Shown: positions 10,323 to 20,088, counted from the first letter of the stretch. The stretch is 64,000 nt of DNA from Flagellimonas sp. MMG031 (GCF_040112705.1 NZ_CP157804.1:2660001-2724000); one strand, 5' to 3'. The notes: generated from the letters alone by a model not told the origin. Translations and numbers: made by a program.

Positions 10323-11726
10323 TTACACATGCAATGCCCTGTCGTCGGTAGCGGCCAAGGCAGCTTCCTTAACGGCCTCCGCAAAAGTTGGGTGTGCATG
10401 GCTCATTCTGGAAATATCCTCGGCCGAAGCCCTGAATTCCATCGCGGTAACGCCTTCGGCAATCAGATCGGCGCAACGTGCCCCGATCATATGAATGCCC
10501 AGTACCTCATCGGTTTTCTTGTCGGCAAGAATTTTCACAAAGCCGTCAATGTCCATACTGGCACGGGCCCTGCCCAATGCGCGCATGGGAAACTGTCCTG
10601 ATTTGTATTCGACTCCTTCTTCCTTCAATTGCTCCTCGGTTTTTCCAACCGCTGCAACTTCCGGCCAAGTATACACGACCCCGGGAATCAAATTGTAATC
10701 GATGTGTGGCTTTTGTCCGGCCAATAGTTCGGCAACCATGGTGCCCTCTTCTTCCGCTTTGTGTGCCAACATCGCTCCTTTCACCACGTCTCCAATGGCG
10801 TAGATATTGGAAACATTGGTCTGTAGATGCTCGTTTACTTCAACGCGACCTCTATCATCCAGCTTTACTCCAGCTGCTTCGGCATTTAATCCGTCCGTGT
10901 ACGGTTTTCGGCCAACACTTACCAAGCAGTAATCACCTTTAAGTGTAACCTCTTCACCCTTTTTGTCATCTGCCTTTACAATGACCTCATCGCCTTTACG
11001 CTCCACAGATTTCACCTTGTGGGATAGATTGAACTTTACCTTTTGTTTTTTCATCACCTTGGTCAACTCTTTGGAAAGGGCACCGTCCATCCCAGGGATG
11101 ATTCGGTCCATGTATTCGACCACAGTAACCTCTGCTCCCAAACGCTTGTACACCTGACCCAATTCCAGACCAATAACACCACCGCCAATGACAATCATGT
11201 GCTTTGGAACTTCTTTGAGTTTTAAGGCCTCGGTGGAAGTAATAATGCGTTCTTTGTCAATTTCGATAAATGGCAAGGACGCAGGTTTGGAACCTGTTGC
11301 GATAATGATGTTCTTGGCCTCAATGGTTTCCTCTCCATCCTCTTTGGCAATATGGACATGGGTGGCATCCTTAAAGCTCCCAACTCCATGGTACACATCG
11401 ATTTTATTTTTGCTCATCAAAAACTCGATGCCCTTGGTGGTTTGGTCCACAACGCCCTGTTTACGGGCGATCATTTGTTCCAAATTGACCTTTACCTCTC
11501 CCGGAATTTCAATACCGTGTTCTTCAAAATGCTTTACGGCATCTTCATAATGGTGAGAAGAGTCCAACAATGCCTTGGAAGGGATACATCCCACATTAAG
11601 GCAAGTACCGCCCAAGGTTGCATATTTTTCTATTATGGCCGTTTTCATTCCCAATTGGGCACAACGAATGGCCGCCACATAGCCTCCTGGTCCTGAGCCG
11701 ATGATGGCTACATCATATTGATTCAT
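10323..11726 (-). CDS. lpdA: Dihydrolipoyl dehydrogenase (E3)
   Basis: 467 residues, standard for E3. FAD-binding GSGPGG at residues 10-15; the redox-active disulfide GGTCLNVGCIPSK with Cys42 and Cys47; a second dinucleotide fold (VIGGGVIGLELG) for NAD; TNVSNIYAIGDV for FAD; and the C-terminal HAHPTFAEAVKEAA with the His-Glu active-site dyad. It reoxidises lipoamide in the pyruvate and 2-oxoglutarate dehydrogenase complexes and the glycine cleavage system. It stands alone here, without genes for its E1/E2 partners, which is common in Flavobacteriaceae. Confidence 0.97.
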   Translation of the reverse strand: MNQYDVAIIGSGPGGYVAAIRCAQLGMKTAIIEKYATLGGTCLNVGCIPSKALLDSSHHYEDAVKHFEEHGIEIPGEVKVNLEQMIARKQGVVDQTTKGIEFLMSKNKIDVYHGVGSFKDATHVHIAKEDGEETIEAKNIIIATGSKPASLPFIEIDKERIITSTEALKLKEVPKHMIVIGGGVIGLELGQVYKRLGAEVTVVEYMDRIIPGMDGALSKELTKVMKKQKVKFNLSHKVKSVERKGDEVIVKADDKKGEEVTLKGDYCLVSVGRKPYTDGLNAEAAGVKLDDRGRVEVNEHLQTNVSNIYAIGDVVKGAMLAHKAEEEGTMVAELLAGQKPHIDYNLIPGVVYTWPEVAAVGKTEEQLKEEGVEYKSGQFPMRALGRARASMDIDGFVKILADKKTDEVLGIHMIGARCADLIAEGVTAMEFRASAEDISRMSHAHPTFAEAVKEAALAATDDRALHV

Positions 11727-12258
11727 ATTCTATTTTTTGAAAGGATAATTGCTAAACAGATTTGTACGTTACAAAACGACCGTAAAAATACAAATGTTTT
11801 TCGGGACGGCATCAATTCACTGTTTTCTAAAATTTGTGCAGTAGTTGATCGGATTGAATTACAGTGGGCAATGATTCTGTTGGCAGTATGGAGTAAGCGG
11901 TTGGTGTTTATTTTGTCGGAAGTCAGAAGTCGGGAGTCAGAAGTCGGGAGTCAGAAGTCCGAAGTCGGAAGTTATGGGTTATGGGTTTAGAGTTGCGGGT
12001 TTGATGTTGTGAGTTCAGTCTTGTTTTGAACTTGATGCTTGAACTTGAATTTTTCAAACAGATTTCTACATCGGTGCTTCGCATTTCAGGTGGAAATAAC
12101 CCCATGCCGCGATACCGGAACTGTCATTCCTACCCGCGCAGTAATCCGCAGTCCACAACTCATGGATTCCGCATCAGGTGCGGAATAAAAAACCACCGAG
12201 GACCCGAAGGTCGCCCGGTGGAAAAATAACCCAACGTAAAATTTGATAGTATAGATTT
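11727..12258. repeat. Gene-free spacer: low-complexity GTCGGGAGTCAGAA-type repeats and degenerate hairpin repeats
   Basis: 532 bp without a convincing gene. 11918-11975 is a run of short units built on AAGTCGGGAGTCAG, continuing into GGGTTATGGGTTT-like sequence. 12121-12187 contains a TGTCATTCCTACCCGCGCAG stretch and a TTCCGCATCAGGTGCGGAA hairpin, resembling a decayed dispersed bacterial hairpin repeat. Similar low-complexity sequence recurs at 15520-15584. The minus-strand terminator of the next gene lies at 12183-12221. Confidence 0.7.
12183..12221 (-). terminator. Terminator of the downstream BspA-like gene
   Basis: On the minus strand, a CCACCG/CGGTGG hairpin (arms at 12193-12198 and 12216-12221, GC-rich interior) is followed directly by a T-rich run. 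It lies 38 bp past the stop codon at 12259. Confidence 0.65.
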
Positions 12259-13647
12259 TTATTCTGTTACTTCTTCTGCTTCTTCTTCTGGGCAGTCAGC
12301 ATCAACTTGCAATATGCCCGTGAGGGCCCAATTATGGTTTATGGTAAGGTTTTGAATAGCCTCAACTACATCCGGACCACAAATGGAAAGTCCATCAACA
12401 CCTATGGTGATATCCTTAGGACCCTCATTCTCTTCCACATACTCATTCCAACCAATCAATGTGGCGTTGAGATTGGGAGCGGTCATACCGCTATTGTCCA
12501 ACATAAATTCCATGGTGAAGACACTTCCGATGTCCCACGCGCCCAAATTCTGGTCAAAAGCGGTAGCGCCGTCAAACATATTCTCTACGTCTGTGACCTG
12601 GGAGATATCCCAACCACCAATATTTTGGTTAAAGGAAGTTGCTCCCTGGAACATGGTGTTCATTGACAACACATTACTAGTAGTCCAGTCACCAATATTC
12701 TGATTGAACGAAACCGCATTGCTAAACATTCCTCTCATGTTGGTTACGTTACCTGTGTCCCAACTTCCTATACTTTGATTGAATGCTGATGCTCCCGCGA
12801 ACATGGTCTGCATATCGGTCACAGTACTGGTGTCCCAACCACTCATAGCTCCATTAAAGGAAGAGGCATTTAAGAACATGGACCTCAGAGAGGTGACTTC
12901 AGAGAGGTCGGGCGTATCGGTAGCAGTAAAGCCTGTAAGATTGGGGCAATCGATAAACGCGCGCTCCATGGTCTGCCATTTACCTGTACCCCATTGTACA
13001 ACGCTCACAAGTGATTCCTTACTTGCCATATCTGCATTGAACATGCTAATGGCCGGAAACAGTCCTTTGATCGCTACCAAATAGGTTCCGGCATCGGTAT
13101 ATTCATGGGATGGGTTTTGATCTAAAGACCCGTGCGAGTTTCCATCGCCCCAGTCTATGACATAATCGTATTCATAGTCTTCATTGGTCCCTATGGTCAG
13201 CACTTGACCTTCGGCCACTTCCCACTCCGTAATAAAGGCCGCTGGGTCTTCAAAAAGGGTCTCGATGACGTTCTCCACTTCAATGGTAATGCTATTGCTG
13301 ATGGGATTGGTGATACCATCGGTCACAGTTACCGTGATGCTATGCTGTGATTTGGTCTCAAAATCGAGGTTCTTTCCGGTGGCAAGGCTCAACTGACCAT
13401 CACTGGTCAGCTCGAACATATCATCATCATTAGTGGTCAAACTGAAGGTGAGCGCATTTCCATCTGCATCAAAGGCTTTCACGAGTCCAATGATGTCACT
13501 ATCGGAAATATCCTCGGAAGGGTTAAAACTTTGTGCTACCATTACCGGCCCTCGGTTGGTGGCAATGGGGTAGCCTGCATCGTCCTCGGCACAGGACCAA
13601 AAAAGGACCAGGGCGAACAATGGTGCTATTATATTTTTAAGTTTCAT
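12259..13647 (-). CDS. Surface lipoprotein with cadherin-like domain and BspA-type (DUF285) repeats, copy B
   Basis: 462 residues. The signal peptide ends in a lipobox (LFWSC, Cys at residue 20). A cadherin-like domain spans about 35-130 ([21 protein letters not shown]), then a PKD-like stretch ([15 protein letters not shown]), then about six tandem BspA/DUF285 repeats with the pattern FNxxIGxWDTSxVTxMxxMF, and an acidic tail. Proteins of this kind sit on the cell surface and are thought to mediate adhesion; that role is inferred. No type IX secretion sorting domain is visible. It is a paralogue of the adjacent larger gene, probably from tandem duplication. Confidence 0.85.
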   Translation of the reverse strand: MKLKNIIAPLFALVLFWSCAEDDAGYPIATNRGPVMVAQSFNPSEDISDSDIIGLVKAFDADGNALTFSLTTNDDDMFELTSDGQLSLATGKNLDFETKSQHSITVTVTDGITNPISNSITIEVENVIETLFEDPAAFITEWEVAEGQVLTIGTNEDYEYDYVIDWGDGNSHGSLDQNPSHEYTDAGTYLVAIKGLFPAISMFNADMASKESLVSVVQWGTGKWQTMERAFIDCPNLTGFTATDTPDLSEVTSLRSMFLNASSFNGAMSGWDTSTVTDMQTMFAGASAFNQSIGSWDTGNVTNMRGMFSNAVSFNQNIGDWTTSNVLSMNTMFQGATSFNQNIGGWDISQVTDVENMFDGATAFDQNLGAWDIGSVFTMEFMLDNSGMTAPNLNATLIGWNEYVEENEGPKDITIGVDGLSICGPDVVEAIQNLTINHNWALTGILQVDADCPEEEAEEVTE

Positions 13648-13703
13648 AAGTTCTTTTTTATGTTTTAATCTTGAATTTTGGATTGTGCTAAGTACACATT
13701 ACA

Positions 13704-15356
13704 TTAAAAGCAAGTAGTAGAGCCTCCATCATCAATGGTCCAACCATTATCTCCTTGAAGGATGTCTATTCTTGCCGTTATAGTTTCCGGATCATCGCAA
13801 AAGTTCTTGTCAAGGGCTCCCAAGGTTATACCGTCCGGAATGTTGTCATTCCCCAAACTGGCCCAGCCCCTTAGCGTGGCACTATAATTTAAGGTGCTCA
13901 TACCGCTTTGTTGAAACATTCCAAACATACTTACAATACTTCCAATGTTCCATACGCCTAAATCCTGATTGAACGAGGTTGCCCTCCTGAACATATTTAG
14001 CATCTGAGCCACATTATCCACTTCCCATCCACTAATATCTTGATTAAATGAAATGGCATCTGTAAACATATTATCCATGTGCGTTACCTTTAGTACATTC
14101 CAATTGCTAATGTCTTGGTTAAAGCTTGAGGCTTCTCTAAACATAGCAGTCATAATCGTCACATTGCCAACATCCCAACTGCTTAAATCTCCATTAAAAT
14201 TAGTCGCTCCACCAAAAACTCCTATCATATCAACCACATTTCCTACTTCCCATTGACTCAGGTCCCCATTAAATGCGATTGCATTGTAAAACATTAAAGC
14301 CATTGTTTCTGTCTGTGTTAAATCTGGCAAATCCGAAGCGCTAAAGCTCTCTAAATTCGTACAATTAAAAAATGCATACGCCATAGATTGCCACTGTTGG
14401 CTACCCCATTGCACCACATCCACCAAGGCTTCTTGGCTTAAAACATCTGATTCACTCATATCTAATGCTGGGAACTGCCCATTGATGGCCACTGTATAGG
14501 TGTCAGCGTTTTCATAGACATGTGAAGGACTTTCGTTAGTTGTAATCTGTTCTATAGTGCCGTCTCCCCAATCTATGGTATAGTCGTATCCATCGAAATT
14601 AGAATTTGTACCGATAATCAATTCCTGTCCATCGGTTTCCACATTCCAAGTAGTGATAAAGGAAGCTGGGTCGTCAAAAATATCACCATCGTCCAATACG
14701 TTTATGGTCACGGTGATTTCCACCGTATTGACCCCGTCGCTGATGCTTACCACAATCGTGTGTTGCTCCGAGGTTTCAAAATCCAAACTTTGTCCTTCTG
14801 CCAAAACAATTTCACCATTGTTGGTCACCGCAAACAAGCCGTCTTCATCTTCTATAATTTCATAGGTCAATGGTTCTCCTTCGGGATCAACTGCCTCGAG
14901 GACACCAATGAGCTCTCCTTCAGGTAGCGTTTCAATAATGTCATCAAAAATCTTATCCTCGGCTATGGGCGGCAAGTTTTCGGGCGGGGTAACCTTTATG
15001 GTTACACTTCCCTTTCTGCCCACAACCCCATCGTGGACATACACATCCAGAACATGTTCTTCTTGGTCTGTATTACTCAACTTTTTACCTGCTGCCAAGA
15101 ACAGGTTCCCATTTTTGGCTACTTCAAATAGCCCACTGGCTTCCTGTACCAAGGAAAATTCTAAGGCATCTTCGTCCTTATCCGTCGCCTGGATTACGCC
15201 AATCAATTGGCCGTCGGGAAAATTCTCCGGAACGGTAAAGGTTTGGCTGGGCACCACGGGTGCATTGTTGATCAAAACGGAATCCGGTTCGTTGGGCTCA
15301 CAAGACCAAAAAACCACGAACGAAACCATGATCAGAAATAAAAATCTAGCTTTCAT
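13704..15356 (-). CDS. Surface lipoprotein with cadherin-like domains and BspA-type (DUF285) repeats, copy A
   Basis: 550 residues. Lipobox VFWSC (Cys19). Two cadherin-like repeats (about 35-125 and 130-220, each with D-x-D calcium-type acidic motifs), a PKD-like WGDGT segment, then BspA/DUF285 repeats (SWDVGNVTIMTAMF and similar) and a short Cys-containing C-terminus (DDGGSTTCF). It has one more cadherin unit than its neighbour, and the two share order and spacing of the remaining modules. They are 56 bp apart on one strand. Calcium-dependent adhesion is a family-level inference; no enzymatic motif is visible. Confidence 0.85.
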   Translation of the reverse strand: MKARFLFLIMVSFVVFWSCEPNEPDSVLINNAPVVPSQTFTVPENFPDGQLIGVIQATDKDEDALEFSLVQEASGLFEVAKNGNLFLAAGKKLSNTDQEEHVLDVYVHDGVVGRKGSVTIKVTPPENLPPIAEDKIFDDIIETLPEGELIGVLEAVDPEGEPLTYEIIEDEDGLFAVTNNGEIVLAEGQSLDFETSEQHTIVVSISDGVNTVEITVTINVLDDGDIFDDPASFITTWNVETDGQELIIGTNSNFDGYDYTIDWGDGTIEQITTNESPSHVYENADTYTVAINGQFPALDMSESDVLSQEALVDVVQWGSQQWQSMAYAFFNCTNLESFSASDLPDLTQTETMALMFYNAIAFNGDLSQWEVGNVVDMIGVFGGATNFNGDLSSWDVGNVTIMTAMFREASSFNQDISNWNVLKVTHMDNMFTDAISFNQDISGWEVDNVAQMLNMFRRATSFNQDLGVWNIGSIVSMFGMFQQSGMSTLNYSATLRGWASLGNDNIPDGITLGALDKNFCDDPETITARIDILQGDNGWTIDDGGSTTCF

Positions 15357-15836
15357 ACTTATATATTTTGAAGGCTAAGGTCTACAATGCCATTGAATTT
15401 TTTGGGTGCCAATTGACGGATGCCCCTTCTGATCTGACGGATGCCCTTTCTGATCTGACGGATGCTTTTTTTGGGGTATCGATTTTAGGGGTGGGATTTG
15501 GAAAATTGGATGGAAGGAAAAAGACAGGAGACAAGAGAAGGGAGACGGGAGACATCAGACATCAGACATCAGACATCAGACAAAAGAAAATGGTTTAGCA
15601 GGGAGTTTGCGGTCTGGGCTCTTTATTAGAATAACGGAACAGGAAAACAGTCAACTTGAAACCAGAAACTCGTAACCAACAAAACTAAATATACAAAGAC
15701 GGGCTGTTCTTCACTTTAGGGAAACAAAGGAGGAAAGAGACAATGTTTTAGCAGAGAGTTCGTGGTCCAGACCCGATTATTCAAAGTGGAACAGGAAAAC
15801 AATAAACTTGAAATCAGAAACTCGTAACCAACAAAC
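15357..15836. repeat. Repeat-rich spacer: three 21-bp units, GACATCA microrepeats and a duplicated lrp 3' end
   Basis: Three 21-bp units at 15411-15431, 15432-15452 and 15453-15473 (core CTGACGGATGC). A purine-rich stretch with four tandem GACATCA-type units at 15551-15584. From about 15592 to 15730 lies an imperfect copy of 15744-15882, offset by 152 bp, which includes the last ten or so codons of the lrp gene. A small plus-strand open frame here only translates the repeats and is not called. Confidence 0.8.
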
Positions 15837-16295
15837 CTAAATATGCACCGATGGGCTGTTCTTCACTTCATTGATGACAAAGGAACTCTGTGTATTGCCA
15901 ATATTTGATATGGCCGTGAGCTTGGTCAGCATAAACTCCCGGTAGCTTTTCATGTCCTTCACATAAATCTTGAGTACATAATCATAATCCCCGCCTACGT
16001 GAAAGCACTCGGAGACCTCCTTGAGTTTTAAGATCTCTCGCTCAAATTTTAGCACGTTTTCCTTGGTATGCTGAACCAAACGAATTTGGCAAAGTACCAT
16101 AAAATCACGTCCCACCTTTACCTTATCCACCAAGGCCGTGTATTGGGTAACGACCCCATTGCGTTCCAATCGACGAATGCGTTCGTAGACTGCAGTTTTG
16201 GATAAATACAATGCATCTGCATATTGCTTCGTAGTTTTTTTACTGTCCGCTTGGAGCAGTCGAATCAGTTCAATATCAATGTTATCCAGTTTCAT
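15837..16295 (-). CDS. Lrp/AsnC family transcriptional regulator
   Basis: 152 residues with the standard AsnC layout: an N-terminal winged helix (LDNIDIELIRLLQADSKKTT, then LSKTAVYERIRRLERNGV) and a C-terminal RAM/AsnC domain (ECFHVGGDYDYVLKIYVKDM). It starts 150 bp from, and divergent to, the Met/Cys lyase gene, so control of that gene in response to an amino acid is likely (inference). The last ten codons and the sequence past the stop are repeated 152 bp downstream, suggesting tandem duplication of the gene's end. Confidence 0.93.
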   Translation of the reverse strand: MKLDNIDIELIRLLQADSKKTTKQYADALYLSKTAVYERIRRLERNGVVTQYTALVDKVKVGRDFMVLCQIRLVQHTKENVLKFEREILKLKEVSECFHVGGDYDYVLKIYVKDMKSYREFMLTKLTAISNIGNTQSSFVINEVKNSPSVHI

Positions 16296-16398
16296 TCCGA
16301 CGAATTTTCTAGCAATATTCGCTAAATTGACACAATTTGGAACAATTTCCTAAAATATACTTAAAAAAAGACTTTGATTCTTCATTTGTAAAATACCA

Positions 16399-16429
16399 TT
16401 GACAATGGGTCCCTATATCGCTACTTTTA
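16399..16429 (+). promoter_or_regulatory. Predicted Bacteroidota promoter for the PLP lyase gene
   Basis: TTG at 16399-16401 and TACTTTTA at 16422-16429, spaced 20 nt, match the -33/-7 pattern (TTG ... TAnnTTTG) of Bacteroidota vegetative promoters with one mismatch at the last base. The start codon follows 17 nt later. An AT-rich stretch upstream, in the divergent gap, could bind the Lrp protein. Confidence 0.5.
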
Positions 16430-16445
16430 TCAAAAATGATACATT

Positions 16446-17666
16446 ATGGACTACAAGGCATCAGAACACATTCAGGACCTTCAATATTTTGGTGAATTCG
16501 GGGGCGTAAACCCTTCCATATCAGATTCATCTACCTACACTTTTCTATCGGCTAAGACTATGTTCGATACCTTTGAGGGCAATACGGAAGGTTGCTATTT
16601 GTACAGTCGCCACTCCTCCCCTTCCAACCTATATTTAGGCGAGGCCATGGCACAATTGGAAGGGACGGAATCTGCCAACGTATATGCCAGCGGCATGGGA
16701 GCCATCACCGCAGTACTCTTGCAGCTTTGTGATTCGGATGACCATATTGTATGTAGCCGAACCATTTACGGGGGCACCTACGCCTTCCTGAAAAACTTTG
16801 TGAAGAAATTCAATATCAAAGTTTCCTTTGTGGACATTACCGATTTGGAAACGGTAAACAAATCCATTACCCCAAAAACCAAATTGATTTACTGCGAGGC
16901 TGTGAGCAATCCACTGTTGGAAATTGCAGATATCCCCTCGCTTTCCAAAATCGCCAAGAAAAATGGCGTGCCCTTGGTGGTTGACAATACATTTTCACCC
17001 CTTACCATCAACGCTGCACAACTGGGTGCGGACATTGTGGTGCACAGTCTCACCAAGTTCATCAATGGGAGCAGCGATTGCGTTGCGGGTGCCGTTTGCG
17101 CCTCTACCGATTTTTGCTTGAGCCTTAAGGATGTGAACAACGGGGCAGGTATGCTTTTAGGAAGTACCTTGGATAGTTTGCGGGCGGCATCCATCTTAAA
17201 GAATATGCGCACGTTGCACATTCGAATCAAAAAACACAGTGAAAATGCCCATTATTTAGCCCAACAATTTGAAAAGGATGGTCTTAAAGTGGTCTATCCC
17301 GGGTTAGAAAGTCACCCCGGTCATGAGTTGATGAAATCCCAAATGAACCATGAATATGGTTTTGGGGGTATGCTGACCTTGGACGTGGGTTCTGTGGAAC
17401 GCGCCAATGCCCTTATGGAACTGATGCAACAGGAAAAACTGGGCTATTTGGCCGTAAGCCTCGGTTTCTACAAGACCCTTTTCAGTGCGTCGGGCACATC
17501 CACCTCTTCTGAAATACCTGAGGAGGAACAACAAGAACTTGGGCTTTCCCAAGGACTTATACGATTCTCCATCGGTTTGGACAACGATATCCGAAAAACC
17601 TACACCACCATGCGAAGCTGTATGGAAAAACTGGATATTTTGTCTCTCGATACAAGTTTGGCCTAA
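16446..17666 (+). CDS. Cys/Met metabolism PLP-dependent lyase (methionine gamma-lyase-like)
   Basis: 406 residues. Family signatures: YSRHSSPSNLYLGEAMAQLE near the N-terminus, ASGMGAITAVLLQL, VVDNTFSPL, and the PLP-lysine segment VVHSLTKFINGSSDC. The C-terminus (LGFYKTLFSASGTSTSSEIP, LIRFSIGLDN) is typical of the trans-sulfuration family. Members cleave methionine to methanethiol, 2-oxobutyrate and ammonia, or make or break cystathionine. The context with a divergent Lrp regulator and a following NhaC-type transporter suggests amino-acid catabolism and favours a methionine gamma-lyase role, but the reaction is not proven by sequence alone. Confidence 0.85.
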   Translation: MDYKASEHIQDLQYFGEFGGVNPSISDSSTYTFLSAKTMFDTFEGNTEGCYLYSRHSSPSNLYLGEAMAQLEGTESANVYASGMGAITAVLLQLCDSDDHIVCSRTIYGGTYAFLKNFVKKFNIKVSFVDITDLETVNKSITPKTKLIYCEAVSNPLLEIADIPSLSKIAKKNGVPLVVDNTFSPLTINAAQLGADIVVHSLTKFINGSSDCVAGAVCASTDFCLSLKDVNNGAGMLLGSTLDSLRAASILKNMRTLHIRIKKHSENAHYLAQQFEKDGLKVVYPGLESHPGHELMKSQMNHEYGFGGMLTLDVGSVERANALMELMQQEKLGYLAVSLGFYKTLFSASGTSTSSEIPEEEQQELGLSQGLIRFSIGLDNDIRKTYTTMRSCMEKLDILSLDTSLA

Positions 17667-17737
17667 GGGTATATTGCAACGGTTTGCACAACAAGGTGCA
17701 AAATCGTAATATTACCTTTTAACAAACTCAGACCAAC

Positions 17738-19228
17738 ATGCCGAACCCAAAGGAAGAACCAAAGTTTAGGGAAGACGAACATATTGTAGAAAACAAAGAA
17801 CTCTCCATTGCAGAAGCATTGATACCCGTTTTTGCCCTCGTGGCGATGCTGGCCTACAATGTTTTTGTTTTTGGGGATGACGCCCTAAGCGGTTCTAACC
17901 AATTCATCCTTTTAATGGGCGGAGCAGTCGCTGCCATTGTCGGTATTTTCAACAAGGTATCCTACGAACAGATGATTGCCGAAGTGGCCGAGAACGTGAG
18001 GTCCACCACCGGTGCCTTGCTCATCCTTTTAATGGTGGGTGCCCTATCCGGAACATGGTTGGTCAGCGGAATTATTCCCGCGATGATCTATTATGGGCTA
18101 CAAATCTTGAACCCAACCATATTTTTAGCGGCGAGTGTCATTATTTGTGCCATTATCTCCATTGCCACGGGCAGTAGCTGGACCACAGCCGCCACCGTAG
18201 GCATTGCTTTGATCGGGATTGGTGACGCTTTGGGCATATCACTCGGGATGACGGCAGGTGCCGTGCTTTCTGGAGCCTACTTCGGGGATAAGATGTCCCC
18301 CTTAAGTGATACGACCAACTTAGCTCCGGCGATGGCCGGAGGGGACTTGTTTTCCCACATTCGCTACATGACCTATACCACGGTCCCGACCATTGTAGTA
18401 ACCTTAATTGTCTTTATCATTATCGGCTTTACGTTGGATACCTCTGGTGTTGCCGATACCAGTTCATTATTGAACAATATTGGGTCTACCTTCAACATCA
18501 ACGGATGGTTGTTCATTGTACCCTTGGCCGTCATCGGAATGATCGTAAAAAAAGCACCACCATTAATGGCTCTATTGGTGGGAACTTTGTTGGGCGGCCT
18601 CTTCGCCCTTATTTTTCAACCGGATATTGTGGCCAACATTGGCGGAGGAACTGCACTCAACTTTGAAACAGGCTACAAAGGCATTTTAAATGCGATAACC
18701 GTAGATACCGAGATTGCCACCAGCGACCCAGCCTTGAACGATTTGTTCTCTTCCGGGGGAATGTCCGGTATGCTAGGCACCATCTGGCTGATTGTTTGCG
18801 CCATGGTATTTGGAGGTATTATGGACGGTATTGGTGCTTTAGAGCGTATCACGGAGTCCCTGCTAAAATTGGCCAAGACCACTTTTGGACTGTTCGCCAG
18901 CACGGTGGGCAGTTGTTTGGCATTGAACGTTACCGCTTCCGATCAGTATCTGGCCATTGTAGTGCCCGGAAAAATGTTTGCCAAAGCATATGAGGAGCGT
19001 GGGCTGGCTCCAGAAAACCTGAGCCGTTCGCTAGAAGATTCCGGGACCGTAACTTCTGTTTTGGTGCCTTGGAATACCTGTGGGGCTTATCACAGTGGGG
19101 TTTTGGGCGTTGGTGTTGGCGAGTATGCGCTCTATGCCATTTTCAATTGGTTGAGCCCGTTCATGACTTTGTTGTTTGCCGCATTTCGAATCAAGATCAA
19201 GCAACTGGCCAATACTGCGGCTGAATAA
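17738..19228 (+). CDS. NhaC-family Na+/H+ (or amino-acid) antiporter
   Basis: 496 residues with about twelve transmembrane segments after a charged N-terminal tail. The block ATGSSWTTAATVGIALIGIG, then GAYFGDKMSPLSDTTNLAP, is characteristic of NhaC antiporters. Members exchange protons for sodium, and some move malate/lactate or amino-acid pairs. It lies 71 bp downstream of the PLP lyase on the same strand, so it may import or exchange that enzyme's substrate or product; this is inference. The start ATG follows AAACTCAGACCAAC with no strong Shine-Dalgarno sequence. Confidence 0.87.
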   Translation: MPNPKEEPKFREDEHIVENKELSIAEALIPVFALVAMLAYNVFVFGDDALSGSNQFILLMGGAVAAIVGIFNKVSYEQMIAEVAENVRSTTGALLILLMVGALSGTWLVSGIIPAMIYYGLQILNPTIFLAASVIICAIISIATGSSWTTAATVGIALIGIGDALGISLGMTAGAVLSGAYFGDKMSPLSDTTNLAPAMAGGDLFSHIRYMTYTTVPTIVVTLIVFIIIGFTLDTSGVADTSSLLNNIGSTFNINGWLFIVPLAVIGMIVKKAPPLMALLVGTLLGGLFALIFQPDIVANIGGGTALNFETGYKGILNAITVDTEIATSDPALNDLFSSGGMSGMLGTIWLIVCAMVFGGIMDGIGALERITESLLKLAKTTFGLFASTVGSCLALNVTASDQYLAIVVPGKMFAKAYEERGLAPENLSRSLEDSGTVTSVLVPWNTCGAYHSGVLGVGVGEYALYAIFNWLSPFMTLLFAAFRIKIKQLANTAAE

Positions 19229-19375
19229 ATTTTAATACTACTTTTTTAAATAAGCCACATTCTTTGAGAAGTTCTCAATGTGACTAGCTCATATTTGTGA
19301 CAACCTTAATAATGACAACGTTTTTTTAGCACATAGTCACAGCTTATCCAGTCATAAGAAATAGAAATTTTTAAG

Positions 19376-19407
19376 TTGGTGTAAGCCATCAAACCGCCCT
19401 ATTTTTG
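19376..19407 (+). promoter_or_regulatory. Strong Bacteroidota promoter for the peroxiredoxin gene
   Basis: TTG at 19376-19378, a 21-nt spacer, then TATTTTTG at 19400-19407, a full match to the TAnnTTTG -7 element. The peroxiredoxin ATG follows 30 nt later. Upstream, at 19256-19282, an imperfect hairpin (CACATT ... AATGTG) may end the antiporter transcript. Confidence 0.72.
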
Positions 19408-19437
19408 CAGCTCGAATTTTATAAAAACATCCAATAA

Positions 19438-20082
19438 ATGACTTTAGTAGGAAGAAAATTTCCAAGTATTGAAGTAAACGCTATCGACGAATTGGGCGAT
19501 ACGTTCAAAATCAACATTGTAGAAAAAGCCAAGGCCGAGAACAAGAAAATTTTGTTGTTCTGGTACCCAAAAGACTTCACTTTTGTATGTCCTACCGAGC
19601 TTTTTGCATTTCAACAAAACCTAGCCGAGTTCGAAAAACGAAATACCATCGTCATTGGAGCTTCCTGTGATACGGCGGAGGTGCATTTTGCATGGTTGAA
19701 CACGGAAAAGGACAATGGCGGTATCGAAGGCGTTTCATACCCACTTGTATCTGACAGCAACCGAAACTTGGCCAGCGCATTGGGCATCTTGGACATTATG
19801 AAGGAGGATTTCAACGAAGAGACCAACTCTGTTGTGGTAGAAGGCGACAATGTAACCTACAGGGCCACCTATTTGATCGATGAGGAAGGAACGGTATTCC
19901 ATGAAAGCATCAACCATATGCCCTTGGGAAGAAATGTGAAGGAATTTTTGCGTTTGGTAGATGCCTATACCCACGTACAGGAAAAAGGCGAGGTTTGTCC
20001 TGCCAACTGGGAAGAAGGAAAGGAAGCCATGAATGCTGACAGAGCAGGTGTTTCCGAATATTTGGCCAATCACGTAAACTAG
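19438..20082 (+). CDS. AhpC/Prx1-type 2-Cys peroxiredoxin
   Basis: 214 residues. Peroxidatic Cys51 in DFTFVCPTELFAF and resolving Cys at about 187 in GEVCPANW, with VSDSNRNLASALG and YRATYLIDEEGTV between them, the typical-2-Cys AhpC/Prx1 pattern. It reduces hydrogen peroxide, organic peroxides or peroxynitrite using thiols. The next gene, 6 bp downstream, encodes a thioredoxin that is a plausible electron donor. A strong promoter precedes it. Expected to be cytoplasmic; no signal peptide. Confidence 0.95.
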   Translation: MTLVGRKFPSIEVNAIDELGDTFKINIVEKAKAENKKILLFWYPKDFTFVCPTELFAFQQNLAEFEKRNTIVIGASCDTAEVHFAWLNTEKDNGGIEGVSYPLVSDSNRNLASALGILDIMKEDFNEETNSVVVEGDNVTYRATYLIDEEGTVFHESINHMPLGRNVKEFLRLVDAYTHVQEKGEVCPANWEEGKEAMNADRAGVSEYLANHVN

Positions 20083-20088
20083 TGTCCC

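Noticed and set aside
15551..15584. Tandem GACATCA units considered as a CRISPR array
   Set aside because: Units are 7 bp with no spacers; a microsatellite-like run, and no cas genes nearby.
15368..15598. 76-codon plus-strand frame with LTDA repeats
   Set aside because: It is only the translation of the 21-bp and GACATCA repeats; no start context and no family resemblance.
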